Of a DNA stretch of 64,000 nt, positions 1 through 12,008 are shown piece after piece (the stretch's first letter is position 1; the number at the start of each line of letters is the position of its first letter). Below the pieces are notes generated by a model. It was not told the origin of the DNA and did not search any database. It was given only the letters and a program-made list of their open reading frames with translations. The stretch comes from Pegoplata infirma (lineage: Eukaryota > Arthropoda > Insecta > Diptera > Anthomyiidae), in assembly GCA_963921195.1 (NCBI GenBank), contig CAWUER010000482.1:21566-85565 (forward strand). The letters are read 5' to 3'. The position numbers and the translations under genes were made by a program.

Positions 1-1440
1 TCTGAAGAATTTTTTAATTTTTTCCGAAGCCAATTTTTCGTATGCAAAATTTTTTTTTTAGGTTTTTTTTTCTTTTTTTTCTGAATCTTAAAGCGAACCA
101 AAAAAAATTAAAAATATAAAATTAACTTAAAAAAAATCTTTTTTTTTTTTCTGAAGAATTTTTCAATTATTTCCGAGGCCAAAGTGACCAAAAAACATTA
201 AAAAATCGATTTTTCTATGATTTTTTTTTTTCTAAATCTTAAAGCAAACCAAAATACGTTAAAAACATAAAATTAACTTAAAAAAAAAAAAAAACTCTGA
301 AGAATTTTTTAATTTTTTCCGAGGCCAAAGTGAAAAAAACAATTTTTATTTTTTAATTAAAATTAATCAGAATATGAGATAAAAATGTAAAATTCATATA
401 AAAAAAATATTTTTTTCGCTGAAGAAATTTTCAATTATTTCCGAGGCAAAAGTCACCAAAAAACATTAAAAAATCGATTTTTCGTATAAATTTTTTTTAG
501 AATCTTTTTTTATTTATTTACGTTAAAAATATAAAATTAACTTAAAAAAAAAACTTTTTTTTTCTGAAGAATTTTTCACTTTTTTCCGAGGAACATTCAA
601 AAATAGATTTTTCGTATGAAAAATTTTTTAAGTATTTTTTTTTAATTTTTTTCTACATATTTAAGCAAACCAAAATGAGATAAAAATATAAAATTCACTT
701 TAAAAAAAAAATATTTTTTTTCGCTGAAGAATTTTTAAATTTTATCCGAGGCTAATGTGACCCAGCAAAAACTTGGTAATGACACATCATTACCATTCGA
801 ATTACTTAGTAATGACAGAAAATTACATTTAGCATTATTTTAAAATGTAAAATAAGGACTTATTAATAACGACTTACCTAAGCCATTATAATAAAATAAA
901 AAAATTTCAGAACTAGATTTTCACTCTTTGACTCACTGTACATTATTTTGATTAAAAATAAAATAAATTTAAATATTTTTTTATTTTTTTAAATTTTTTT
1001 TTAAATAATTTTTTCATTACCTATAAGTACATACGTAATTAGTTATTAATACTATTTTGATAATCATCACATTTGGCACATTTGCTTGTAAATGTAATGG
1101 GAAAGGTAATTCGAATCAGAAGTAGTTATAACTTTTGAATATCCCATTACACATTTCATTACTTGGTAATGTAAGTTTTTGCTGGGGACCAAAAAACATA
1201 AAAAACATTAAAAAATCTAAAAAAAAAAAACAATTTTTTCTCTGAAAAAAAAAATATTAAAAAATCGATTTTCGTAAGAAAAATTTGCTTAAGATTTTTT
1301 TATTTTTTAGATTTTAAAGCAAACCAAAAAAAGTTAAAAACATAAAATTAACTTAAGAAAAAAAATATTTTTTTCACTGAATTTTTCAATATGGTAAAAA
1401 AAAAACAGGAGTAAACTTTTTGGCTTCGGAAATTTCTTTA
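1..1440. repeat. AT-rich degenerate tandem repeat, about 145-bp unit
   Basis: Units begin with a CTGAAGAATTTTT-like motif followed by a TTCCGAGGCCAAAGTGACC-like motif. They recur near 1, 150, 296, 418, 564 and 722, and again more loosely to about 1440. The array is interrupted at 761-1186 by a MITE. Nothing in it looks coding. Confidence 0.7.
761..1186. mobile_element. MITE with CCCAGCAAAAACTT terminal inverted repeats
   Basis: The ends are CCCAGCAAAAACTT and its reverse complement, flanked by GA on both sides. Neighbouring repeat units read GTGACCAAAAA without interruption, so the insertion is supported by an internal empty site with a 2-bp duplication. The ends also carry TTGGTAATG motifs in inverted orientation. 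It is non-coding, and the superfamily is unknown to me. Confidence 0.75.
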
Positions 1441-1569
1441 AATTTTTTCCGTAGCCAAATTAATTTTGTTTTTTTAGTTGTGTTAACTTAAATTAAATGA
1501 AATGATGATTCGCACATACAAACTTAGTGTTGAATTACATATTTTAAAACGATAAAATAAAATAAAAAA

Positions 1570-2222
1570 AAAATTGGGATTTGGCCAGACTGGCTTCCGA
1601 AAAGCTCATATATTATTGATCCATGATAGATTCTTAGACATTCTTTGAATGTCCGTCTGTCCGTCCGTCCGTACGTCCGTCCGTCTGTCTGTAGATAACA
1701 CAATGCAGTCCAAAATAAAAGAGCTAGGATCCTAAAGTTTGGTACAAATATGTCTTATGGTCAACGGCAGGTTAAGTTCGTAAACGGGCCAAATCGGATA
1801 AGGGGGAAAACGTTTACCTTTTAAGAACTAAACCAACCTCTGAAAAACTAAATTTTTTTGAATGTTTTTTTTTTTTATTTTTATTAAGCAAATGAAGCAT
1901 TTTTATAAAAGAAGAAGAAGTTCAGAGTCCTGTAGTCGGACCCCGGGATTTAGTAAAGGTCGATATTTTTGGGTCGCCCTCCCTTTGTGGGCGTGGATGT
2001 TAAAAAAAATCATTAAAATTATGATAAAATTGTATTACTGTTGTGCAAAATGTCTTATAAATGAATTAGTAAAAATTGATCGTGTGAGAGAAGGTATACA
2101 CACAGCTCCCCTCCAAACCCTTACCACCACAAGAAAAAAACGCCACTGGATTTTTTTTTTATATTTTTAACATGTTGGCGGGAATAAAATATTCGGCACA
2201 GCCGAATTTAGTACTCTTACTG
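1570..2222 (+). mobile_element. Helentron/DINE-1-like non-autonomous element
   Basis: It contains a TCCG/TCTG tetranucleotide tract at about 1650-1692. It ends with the hairpin TTCGGCACAGCCGAA (2192-2206) followed by a short tail. The same 3' end occurs at 16126 and near 62945 (+ strand) and near 8612 (- strand). Known Helentron/DINE-1 elements of flies combine such a microsatellite with a 3' terminal hairpin. It is non-coding; the short ORF over it is chance. Confidence 0.65.
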
Positions 2223-2224
2223 TT

Positions 2225-3140
2225 TTTTTTTTTAATTTGCTGTTTCAGAACTTTTTTTTGTTATAGAACAAGTATCTGTTTCGTTAGTAAATTTATTTTC
2301 TAACATAATTGAAGGTTCTGAGACATTTTTCTTTTAAAATCTGAAATTTGCCGCATTTATACATAAATGCTTTCATTTCCGTGAAAATTTTTTTTCAAAT
2401 TTTGACCAATTTTCTGGCAGAAAAATTTTCAGACTTGAAAACATTTTCTTTCAGAAACATTTTCAGATTCTAAAATGTTTTTTTATTTTATTTAACAACT
2501 TCTTTTTTTGTACTTTTCATTGTTATTTTTTACTTAATACTGAAATTTGTGAAATTAGTTCAGATGGGGCCCGGGGGCCCCTGTATACGCCACTTGTATC
2601 AACCATGGGATACGTAACTGGCTGTTAAGTGTACTTACTATTTCTGGCCAGTCCAGGTTTAGAAAATAACACTTTAAAATTTAACAGACCAAACTGACAA
2701 TCCCAGATTAAAAACAGATATAAATTTTTCATATTTTTTAAACCAGCTACTGTTAAAATACAGAAAAACACAATACATATACACTTTATAATAAAAATAA
2801 AACACAATTGCAAATACTTGAGAACAGTAACCATGCGTTAAAAAAGAAAGATAATGAAATGAAGCAACAGCTTTAACCATCCACATATCAAATCACAATT
2901 AAAACAAAACAATCAAAACGGAAATGAAATTCTTGCGGAAATAAAATGTTGAGCAGTTCTAAGAAAATAAAAAAAAATACAGATTCAAATATTTGAACGA
3001 ATTCTTAAAAATATTCTACAGACACAGTTTCTTCAAATATTTTTTTTTTTTTACAGAACTTATAATTAAATTTTTAATTTAATAATAAAGCATATAAATT
3101 TTCATAATGGTTCTGTACATTAAATAAATATTTTTTTTAA
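2225..3140. other. AT-rich non-coding spacer with a GC-rich TIR-like end
   Basis: Degenerate motifs of the type CAGAAAAATTTTCAGATTC recur at 2290-2490, resembling the 35-bp minisatellite at 43.8 kb. Near 2563-2598 lies GGGGCCCGGGGGCCCC followed by TGTATACGCCACT. On the minus strand this resembles the AGTGGCGTATAC end seen at 43771. It may be the remaining end of a TIR element. No credible ORF. Confidence 0.4.
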
Positions 3141-3143
3141 ATA

Positions 3144-3330
3144 TGAGGCATTCCACACCAAATTTTCCGCGAAAGAAAAACAGGTGTACCATTAATATTT
3201 GGTGTACCAAATATATGGAATTAAGAACATTGCGTTTTTGGTTTTTAAATTTTTCAATAACTGGGAAACGTAGGCGTGGTTAAAAAATGGAAAAATGTTA
3301 AGACTTGTGTCGAGTTTTCTTCAGCTGTTA
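3144..3330 (+). repeat. Solo arm of the TGAGGCATTCCACACC foldback family
   Basis: It starts TGAGGCATTCCACACCAAA and continues with the TTGCGTTTTTGGTTTTTAAA and ACTGGGAAACGTAGGCGTGG segments found in both larger copies (10537 and 59465). The opposite arm is missing here. From 3340 to 3820 I see nothing identifiable. Confidence 0.6.
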
Positions 3331-3919
3331 GAGCTGAAGGAGTAGTTTTATAAAAATGTAATCATTATATTGGAGCCCCTTAAAGAGTGGAAGTGATTAG
3401 GTGTGTTTGCAAAAAAATTAAGGTGGTAAAACCTAATGGGGCTCTCGAGGCGAATGCGGGGCGATTGTGGGGCTTTTTCTGGATTTTTTAGTCAAAATCG
3501 TTTAATTTCATGGTACGGAGTGGTCTTCATTAGCTTATTAGGGTGGCTGAACACGTTCAGATTGTTTTGGTATATTTATAAGAGTTGTTCAGCTGTTGGT
3601 ACATTTTTTCCAAATATTGTTACAGAAAATCAATTGTTCTTAAATGTTGTTTGTCCATGACCTGCTTTAAAACTCAAACAATATTGTTCATCAGATAATT
3701 CCACACTACTGGTACATCTTACTGTAGTCAATCATTAACTTAAAACCTATAACCGTTTTTAACCTTGAATAAAAAACATTATTAAGTACAATTACTGCTG
3801 CTTAATGAAGCGTATGAAAACATCCCAGCCAGAAAAATACGGTGGGGCCTACATTGGCAAAGCGTTGTAACCGGTACAACAAACGTTGGCAAAACATCCG
3901 TTCTACAACGATTACCGTA

Positions 3920-4185
3920 TTGGCCCAATATCTAAATGATAACGCCAGTTGTACGTGTGCCCACGGTTCTAGCCAATGTTGGCAAACTGTGGGCAAAACA
4001 AAAAATACTGTACTGGCATAATATCTAAATGATAACGCCAGTTGTACGTGTGCCCACGGTTCTAGCCAATGTTGGCAAATCGTATTAAAAAAAAAAATAC
4101 TGTACTGTCACAAAATCTAAATGATAACGCCAGTTGTACGTATGCCCACGGTTCTAGCAAACGTTGGCAAACAGTGGTCAAAACA
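3920..4185. repeat. Tandem repeat, about 95 bp x 3
   Basis: Three copies of a unit with TCTAAATGATAACGCCAGTT and GCCCACGGTTCTAGCCAA, differing by a few substitutions. They lie inside the left part of the CCCAGCC element. Confidence 0.8.
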
Positions 4186-4662
4186 AAAAATGCTATGCGT
4201 AAACAGTCTATGCGTAAACATTCTAAAGCAGTCATGCGCATTTTTGTAGTTCCTATTCCCGCGGGAATAGGCTAAAAAATGCTGCTTGTGCGCTGTCGAC
4301 ACACGCACACTATAAAATTCTGTTGCTTGAGCAAATTTGTTGACTTTTCGCTTGCTACTACCCACACAAGCATAAATGTTATAGTATGTGTGTGCGCATC
4401 GCTGTTCTAAAGACATATTTTTAAAGTGAAACATTTTTCTTAAAATTTCTGATTATTTTGATTATCCAATGCCTTCAAGTGAAATTGGTTTGTATCGTGT
4501 TGAAAATTTAGATGAAATTTGTACTGAAATTAATATAAGCATGGTTGAATTTAAATGTATTCTTACAACATCTCATAACGAAAAAATTGCAATGACTCTT
4601 TTACATGCGTAATTTAAATAATATTTATCAGTTCTATTATTCATATCTTAAATGTTAAGATA

Positions 4663-5319
4663 ACACTGCTCTACAAATCTAAGGTTTGTCGCTGCGTTTT
4701 GGATGAAACCAAAAAAAGTTGATAGATTTTGGTGCCCCGATTCCAAAACCGTCACTCAAATTTTTCTATCACGTCACAATTTTTAGAAAATCGCGGTTAA
4801 AGTGTCAAAAAAGGCCCATTTTGACCATTTTTGAAGGCCTATAAAATAAGATCATGACATGCAAATGACTTGGTATCAAGCTCATTCGAAAGTCTGTAAT
4901 TTTCTTTTGGAATTTAATTTTCTAAAATGGCAAAAAAATCATTAGCAACAAGTGCGTTAAATCTAAAATTTACGTAAAAAACACTGTGTAAATAAACTAA
5001 ATATTTAAAAAATGGAAGGTTTTTTGTTAATGATTTTTTACCATTTTAAAAAATTATTTTTTTAAAATATATCATCTTATCTTTAAGAGAAAATTACAAA
5101 CTTTTGAATGAGCTTGATACCAAATCATTCGCATGTCAGGATATTATTTTATAAGCTTTTAAAATGGGTCAAAAATGCCCTTTTTCGGCACTTTAACCGC
5201 GAATTACTCAAAATCCTGACGTGATAGACAAATTTGGACTCCGGATTTGGATTCAGCGCAACAAACTCTATCCAAATCACTAACCAGAATCCAATACGCA
5301 TTTTCTTGTTGAGCTGTGT
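4663..5319. mobile_element. Foldback element nested in the CCCAGCC element
   Basis: Two long arms are imperfect inverted copies. The left arm has CATGCAAATGACTTGGTATC and the right arm GATACCAAATCATTCGCATG. The arms also share a GCACTTTAACCGCG segment. The outer ends are ACACTGCTCTACAA and TTGTTGAGCTGTGT. Its inner GACGTGATAG..ATTCAGCGC motif resembles one at 7526-7570 in the next foldback. Non-coding. Confidence 0.7.
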
Positions 5320-5772
5320 AATCATTAAAACATTATTTAATAATAAGTTTTTAAAAATAAATTTAATAAAAAAAATTATTTTATTTTGTTCTGTATATAA
5401 TGAGAAAATTTCGACAAGGTGTAATATTTTGTGTAAAAACTGCGCTTTGTCAGTAAATTTTTTTTTACTATTCGATATTTCTGCAAAGCGTAGTATTTTT
5501 TGTGTAGCCTATGTTTTGCCAGGACATTTTTTTTGTACTGTATATGTAGTGAGAAATTTCGACAAAGCGTAGTATTTTTTGTGTAGCCAATGTTCTACCA
5601 GTACATTTTTTTTTGTACCGTTGGCAATTTCTGGCTGGGATATTAACAAAATATATAAAGTATACGCCCTGGATATACGGTGTCTCGCAGCTTATTTCGT
5701 GTGAAAGATACTAGTTAGAAATCCAGTCAAGACAAAGTTAACCAAAATAGACCTAATTATTATCAAATTAGT

Positions 5773-6510
5773 ATTTTTGTAAAAAATCCTGTGTATGTAA
5801 TTTATCAAGCTTTAATTAAAGCTTAATGGCGTTCAGATTGTGTAAATATTAAATGTGCTACGAGGGTCGAAATGGAAATTGAAATTATTGAAAGACCTTT
5901 TTTAGAAAATTTCTTAAAAATATTTCTAGGTCGATTTTATTCAAGTTTAAACATTAAAAATTTAAAAAATAGCCCAGTATTTAATATGCATTTATTAAAT
6001 AATTTTCCCAAAGACCCAAACAAAACTCAAAAACACAGTAAAAGAAATTCGAATTTTTTGACCTCTAATTCTCTTGACCACCAATTTTTGGTAAACAAAG
6101 AAAAGATTTAATTGTTTAATAATTTTACTACACCTAAGTGTATAGTAATGAGATATGAAAATAATTGAACATTTCCTTTGTTTACAAAAAATTGGTGGCC
6201 AAAAGAATTGGATTTTAAAAAATGCGGACTTCTTTGACTGCATTTTAAAAATTTTGATTTTTGTTTGGGTCATTGGAAAAATTACTTGATAAATAAATAT
6301 ATTTTATTGGACTATTCTTTAAATTTTTAATTTTTGATCTTGAAAAAAATCGATTTAAAAGTATTTTTAAGAAATTTTCTAAAAAACGTTTTTCAATAAT
6401 TTCAATTTCCATTTCGACCCTCGTAGCACGTTTAGTATTTACTCAATCTGGACGCCATTAAGCTTAAATTAAAGCTCGATAAACTACCTACACAGCACTT
6501 TTAACAAAAT
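5773..6510. mobile_element. Foldback element, 0.74 kb
   Basis: The left arm contains GCTACGAGGGTCGAAATGGA and AAGCTTAATGGCGTTCAGAT. The right arm carries their inverted copies (CGACCCTCGTAGCACG, then GGACGCCATTAAGCTT). The outer parts (CTGTGTATGTAATTTATC and GATAAACTACCTACACAG) also pair. The two overlapping ORFs (5872-6111 and 5995-6273) are mirror readings of the arms, not genes. Confidence 0.75.
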
Positions 6511-6514
6511 TATA

Positions 6515-6715
6515 TAAAGAGAAAATAAATCACGCAAACTCACGCAAAAAATTCGACTCATGCATACTCACTCACACAAAAACATTACTCACGCACACTC
6601 ACTCGCGCAATTTTTTTCTCTACTCACACTCACTAACAATCACGTGAGTAAAATTGAATTCAGTCACACTGACGCGTGAATCACGTGAATGACGCTTTAA
6701 TCTGCTCATGTCCCA
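6515..6715. repeat. CTCACGCA-rich remnant of the hAT-like MITE family
   Basis: It is dense in ACTCACGCA/ACGTGA motifs and ends TCCCATCTCTATTA. This matches the family whose intact copy lies at 12009-12536 (ends TAGAGATGGGCGCG). One end is missing. Confidence 0.55.
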
Positions 6716-6738
6716 TCTCTATTAGAAACAATAAGTAA

Positions 6739-8151
6739 CACTGTGCTACAAAAAACACAAAATCGAATATACTTTTAAAATGAGGTAGTTAAGGTTGTAG
6801 GTCTCGTGGGAAAGATCACAAAAATACCCATCAAACTTGCCTGACACCCTCAAATTTTAAAGGTTTTGTCAAAAAACTATTTTTTGGGACTTTTCTCACT
6901 AAACCACGTGTAACTTAAACATTTTTCAACCGTTTTGGATAGAATATGGCATTCACACTTGCGACCTTAAACAAGTTGTTCAACACAACACCAGAAACAG
7001 AATAAAAACGTAAAGGACACGGAACAAAGACTTTTTTAAACATCTCACTCTTAAACACTTCAAAACAGCAAGTGTGAACGCCGTAGAAGAAGGATAGGGC
7101 TTTTCATGGGTGTGAATTGGTCTATACATATAAAATAGATATGTATTGATTTTTCAAACAATATCTAATTTTCTGTTAATTTTTTTAAAATTTTTTGAGT
7201 TTATCGACTTTTTTCTGCTATAGTTCGTTCAACAACATTTATATTTATAAACGTATTCTTAAAGAAAATATAATTGTGAATACGATGAGCTTTATGCCGA
7301 AAAAATCGGATAACAATTGACAGAGTTGTGATAATTTTTCTAAAAAAGAAAATTAAGATTTTGCTTGAAATTGACGTTCGGATAAAAAAAATTAACGAAC
7401 ATACTAAGAGGTCGCTTATCATTATTTTCAAGGTTTTTGGCTTCCTCAATTCGAATTTGACCTTGAAATTGCGCTATCTTATTAAGTTTTTGATATATCA
7501 ATTTATTTTAAATATCTCATAAACCTGACGAGATAGAGCAATTTAAAGACCAGATTAGGATTCAGCGCGCCAAAAACCTTTAAAAATATTGTACATGACC
7601 TCTTATGATAAATTTATTTTTTTTTTGCCTGGGATATCTGAACGGCGATTTCTTGCAAAATCTTAATTTTCTTTTTTAGAAAAATTTTCACAACTCTGCC
7701 AATTGTTATCCGATTTCTTCAGGATAAAGCTTATCGAATTCAGAATAAAATTTTCTTTAAAAATATATTTATAAATATAAAGGTTGTTAAACGAACTATA
7801 GCAGAAAAAAAATTGATAAACTTGAAAAATTTTCAAAAAATAACAAAAAAAAAATAGATTTAATTGAAAAAATCAATAAATATATTTCTTATATGTATAG
7901 ACCAATTTACACACATGGAGAGCCCCCTCCTTCTTTTATCAAAAACAGTTAAAAAATTTAAAATCGGTTGAAAATTTTCTGAATTACACAATGTTTAGTG
8001 AGAAAAGTCACAAAAAAAAAAAGTTTTTTGACAATAACTCAAAAATTTGAGGGTGTCTGGCAAGTTTAATGGGCATTTTTGTGATCTACTCGACAAAACC
8101 AACAACATATACTGTATCACATCAGAAGTATTTTTTCACTGTAGCACAGTG
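6739..8151. mobile_element. Foldback element with CACTGTGCTACA ends, 1.4 kb
   Basis: The termini are CACTGTGCTACA and TGTAGCACAGTG. Both arms contain the GGGTGTCnGGCAAGTTTnATGG type segment and an inverted TTGCTTGAAATT/TTGCAAAATCTTAATTTTC core. The left arm is longer because a 137-bp MITE sits at 6947-7083, which the right arm lacks. The ORFs at 7201-7522 are arm shadows. Confidence 0.75.
6947..7083. mobile_element. Small MITE, TTCACACTTGC ends, TA flanks
   Basis: The ends TGGCATTCACACTTGC and its imperfect inverse (GCAAGTGTGAACGCCG) are flanked by TA. The opposite arm of the host foldback has no such sequence. A related copy lies at about 40106-40251 with the same interior (CACCAGTAACAGAATAAAAA-like). 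Confidence 0.7.
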
Positions 8152-8159
8152 CAATCATG

Positions 8160-8600
8160 GTGGTTAATGTTTTTAAAATTTAAAATAAATATATAAATAT
8201 TTTTTCTTTTGTTTCTGTACTTAAGTTCAAAAACAACCAGTTTTTGTTAATCTACAAATACACATTAAACTTGTGTAAATTTTACATTTGTACAACATCC
8301 ACAATTTTTCTTCTTTAATCCATTGATAAAATTATCATTACTCTCAACAATTGGGTGAATGAAAAAAAAAGAACAAAACAAATTAAGCTTTGAATCATTG
8401 ACAACTTAACACCTCTACCGCAAAAGATGAAGAAAAAAAAACACAATGAAAAGAAAAAGACACTCAAAATAATAACTCTATTAAATTACAAAGATACTCT
8501 GCTGAGCCAGCAGAAAATATCCTAACTATTTCCAACCTGATATAAATTTTGTAATTTTACGAAGAAAACTCTGTAAAATATTTTCGATAAAATACAACTA
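8160..8600. other. Unassigned AT-rich spacer
   Basis: No repeat ends, long ORF or RNA motif that I can support. Confidence 0.4.
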
Positions 8601-8601
8601 A

Positions 8602-8690
8602 GAGTGTTAAATTCGGATGTGCCGAATCTTTTATACCCGCCAACATGCAAAAAAAATAAGAATAAATGCAGGGGCACCGCTTAAATTCTG
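8602..8690 (-). mobile_element. 3' fragment of a Helentron/DINE-like element
   Basis: Read on the minus strand it has GTTGGCGGGTATAAAAGATT followed by the hairpin TTCGGCACATCCGAA (8612-8626). This closely matches the 3' end at 2170-2222. No GTCT tract follows, so the 5' part is absent. Confidence 0.6.
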
Positions 8691-10536
8691 TGCACTTTAA
8701 AAATTGTAGATTTTTAACTTTTTTGTGAAAATTAAATTTTTTCCCACCAATCGTTTATATGCACCCGCTTTAATGCGTCTATACTAAAAAAATTGTAAGT
8801 TAACAACTTCTTTACTATTTTTTGTGAAAAATAGAAGTTTTTTGGTCCTCCAACTTCACTTAACAGTCTCGTAAAATTTACGACATTTTATTGTATTTTT
8901 ATACGCTTTTTTTAATGTAGTTGAAATAGAGTTATAATTTTGAGTGTATTAAATGGCAATAGCATAACATCAAATAAAGGCAATTTAATGTAAAATAACA
9001 TATAAATCCTTATATGGCCTTCAACGAAAAAAAATAATAATAATATAAATCGAAACACCAATACCCTTAATTTTCTACTTGGTTCAAGAAACGGAAGTAA
9101 AAGAGATGGGTGAAAAGGAAACAAAGTGGCAGTGTAGTATTTCCATTTTTTTTACATTATCAGTCAAAAAGCCTAAATTAGCTAAATCAGCATTAAACTT
9201 ATTCAGCTGTTTATATATTTTCTTGCCATTTTTGATGTTTTTTTTTTAACACTGGAAAAAGTTTGGTATTTTCTAATACTTTTTTGGTTTGTTTTGTGGT
9301 TAAAAGAATGAATTCATTTTAAAGCAAGATTGGTTTAGCGAAACGAAAAGCAGTAACGGGAAAACGGTGACAAATTTTTATTTAGTTATTATTAGGTATT
9401 TAATAAATAAAGTTTTGATGGCTTTTAATGATTTCTAAGGTACTTCCTAAAATCCTGCAACAGTTTTCATATAGAAAAATTATTAGATTCTTTAAAAGAA
9501 AAATTGACGGATTCAAAGTCACATTTCCTATAAAAATTTTCTCAGAATCTTCCAACAGAAAAATTTTCAGATCCTAAAAATTTTTCATAAAAAGACTTAA
9601 GATTCTAAAATATTTTTTAAACAAAAAAATTCTCTATTTTCCAGACAAGGAAAAAAAATAAAATTTAAAATTCGTTATTGATTAAATTCAATTTTGAATT
9701 TTTCAAAAAATTCAAGAAAGAATTTTAAATAAAATTGTAAAAAAATTTATTTAAAATTCTTAAAAGAATTTTATTAATAAAAAAAAAAGAATTTTATATT
9801 CATACAAACAAATATAATAAAAGCAAACAAATATATTTAAAACAATATATTAAAAATGTTTGAAAATTTATTTTTGGAAAAATAAAATTATATTTTTTTT
9901 GAGAGTTTTATTTTTGGAAATAATAAAATTGAAATGTTTTAGAGAAATTTATTTAAACAAAAATTTTATTTTAAATACCTTATGAAATTTAAATAAAATT
10001 TGAAATCTTTCCTTGTCTGCTATTTTCATAAAAAAATTTTAAGAGTTGGAAATATATTTCTCATAAAAAAACTCTTAGATTCTAAAAGGTTTTTCCTGTA
10101 GAAAGTTCGCCGATTTTAGAATTTTTTTTTTTTTTTCAGTAAAATTCTTGCCAGATTCTAAAATATTTTTTCTAAGGAAATTCCCAGATTCCCCACATAG
10201 ATTCTTAAAAATGTTGCCTGCAGAGAAAAGAATTCTTAATACTTAAATAAATAAATAATTATGTACACATTATTTTTACACGCATTTTTTTTACAAAAAT
10301 ACTAAATAAAAGTTTTTTAATCAAAATAAAATTTTTCTAGTCAAAATTTTTATTATTTTTTTTTTAATTAAAAATATAACAATTTCGTAAATGTATTTCC
10401 AGCATAGTTCATAGTAATGGGTTCGGTCAAGTCGAATTTAACTTATTAAAAAAAATCCCGCTTTTTAGACCCAAATCCCGATTTTTCAACCATTCTATCC
10501 CGCTTTTCAGTAAAAAGCCGTTGGTCAGGTTATATA
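8690..10536. other. AT-rich non-coding spacer with degenerate short repeats
   Basis: From 9470 to 10200 motifs such as CAGATTCTAAAAATTTTTC recur irregularly, again recalling the 43.8-kb minisatellite in decayed form. At 10450-10510 there are three CCCGCTTTTnAGAC/ATCCCG-like motifs. No coding potential seen. Confidence 0.4.
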
Positions 10537-10912
10537 TGAGGCATTCCACACCAAACGTCCAGCGAAAAAAAACATGTGTACCGTAAACTTCTGAATAGCT
10601 TGTATGGATAGCCCTATATGGAGCTTACAAAATTGCGTTTTTGGTTTTTCAATTTTTCAAAAACTGGGCTTAGGCGGCCACTTTTTTTTTTTTTTTTAAT
10701 TTTTTTTTTTTAAGTTTAGATGTTTTTCGTTCGTTTTCATTTTTTTTCGAGAAAATCGCATTTGAATTTAAAGGACGAATGATGATTACTAAAACATTGA
10801 ATTTATTCACCATAATACAATTACACCTTCTTCTGTACGAAACACAATAGCAACAACCACACAAGAATTGAAAAACCACGATTTAGTTGATACTTGCTTA
10901 ACAGCCAACTTA

Positions 10913-11511
10913 CAAGGGAAGTCTCCCTAGTGCCACGCGCGGATCTTTATGGAATTGGTTTTATTTTGTAGAGCAGAAAAAATAAAGGGACACATATTTT
11001 TTTTAGCGGCCCAAATTCATATTTAGGGGGTAAAAAGGAGGGGGGAAGACAAGGCCATTTTTCAGTTTTTTTCGTTTATCTCCTATACTGTGCAAAGAAA
11101 GCTAGTCATGTTACATACCAAATGAAAGGTCTTTGGAAAACCTATCTACGTGTGCTAAGAACGTGTCCAAACATGCACAACTTTTCGTAATATTGAGTAA
11201 AATACCAAAATTTTAGGACATTTTTGTTAATAAGTCGAAAAATATTAACTTCTTTGGCCCGTTGTTAGCACCACGAGATAGGTATTTTTAGTACCTTTAA
11301 TCTGATACCACACATGCCTATATTAATTTTGTTTAAATAGGCGTAAATCGTAAAAAACTGAAAAAGGTCAATTTCCCCCCATACAAATCGACCCCCCCTA
11401 AAAATGAGTTTGGGCCGCTAAAAAAAAATACGTGTCGAATTAATTTTCGTTCCTAACAACATATCCAAATTTCATGAAGATCGGAGGGTGACACCAGGGA
11501 GACTTCCCTTG
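10913..11511. mobile_element. Harbinger-like MITE with TTA target duplication
   Basis: The terminal inverted repeats CAAGGGAAGTCTCCCT and GGGAGACTTCCCTTG are directly flanked by TTA on both sides (10910-10912, 11512-11514). The arms extend inward: the GCGGCCCAAATTCATATTTA segment is mirrored near 11400. A 3-bp TWA duplication is characteristic of PIF/Harbinger elements, so this is the likely superfamily. No transposase is present. A half copy lies at 57777-58040. Confidence 0.75.
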
Positions 11512-11512
11512 T

Positions 11513-11625
11513 TAGCGTATCGGTCTAGAATGATCGTATCTAAGAGGCAGTTAATAGCAAAAACATTACAGATCATGGGTTCAATCCTTGTCGGCTGCGA
11601 TCTGTTAATAATTTTCACATATAGA
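11513..11625 (+). repeat. tRNA-like (possible SINE) segment
   Basis: TAGCGTATCGGT resembles a Pol III A box and GGGTTCAATCC, 50-odd bases on, fits a B box / T-loop (TTCAATC). I cannot fold a full cloverleaf with confidence and there is no clear acceptor stem, so it is not called a functional tRNA. It lies immediately beside the Harbinger-like MITE. Confidence 0.35.
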
Positions 11626-11701
11626 ATATAATTGACTATTAACTGAATAAATTTGACATTAAAAGTTTTTCTGATGATTATAACTGGATTATATGAAACT
11701 A

Positions 11702-11933
11702 CACCCAAAAAAAAAACGTGGGTAATTCAATACTAAAAATTTAACTAAATTTTAGTCCAAAAGGACCTAGTGCAGGAATTGGTAACCAATACTTAAATTT
11801 TTTACTAATATTATTCAAAACCAGTAAAAATTACTAATTTTAGTACTTTGAAGATACTAAAATTAGTAACTAATTAGTAGATTTTTGTACAACATCACTT
11901 ACTAAACCTTTTACTGTAGAATTATTTTGAGTG
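11702..11933. mobile_element. MITE with CACYCAAAA ends, TA flanks
   Basis: The ends CACCCAAAA and TTTTGAGTG are flanked by TA. The interior is rich in TTACTAA/TTAGTAA motifs in both orientations. A related, longer element lies at 60560-61425. Non-coding. Confidence 0.6.
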
Positions 11934-12008
11934 TAGTAAAAAACGAACCAGGATGTCTTAAATTTTTAGAAAAATAAATTTTTCTTTCACACCTTTCTCA
12001 ATTCAAAC

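Larger units (their letters stand above)
3824..5639. mobile_element. CCCAGCC-ended TIR element, 1.8 kb, with nested repeats
   Basis: The termini are CCCAGCCAGAAA and TTTCTGGCTGGG, each flanked by AT (3822-3823 and 5640-5641). The left part has three units of about 95 bp containing GATAACGCCAGTTGTACGTG (starting near 3928, 4026, 4116). The right part has about three 75-bp units containing GAAATTTCGACAAAGCGTAG (near 5395-5600). A foldback sits in the middle. The ORFs of 105 and 112 aa here are repeat shadows. Confidence 0.7.

Noticed and set aside
4117..4434. 105-aa ORF, minus strand
   Set aside because: It reads through the 95-bp tandem repeat and foldback edge; no family feature.
5234..5572. 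112-aa ORF
   Set aside because: It spans a foldback end and a 75-bp tandem repeat, with low complexity.
11513..11625. Functional tRNA gene
   Set aside because: Box-like motifs are present but I cannot form the acceptor and anticodon stems.
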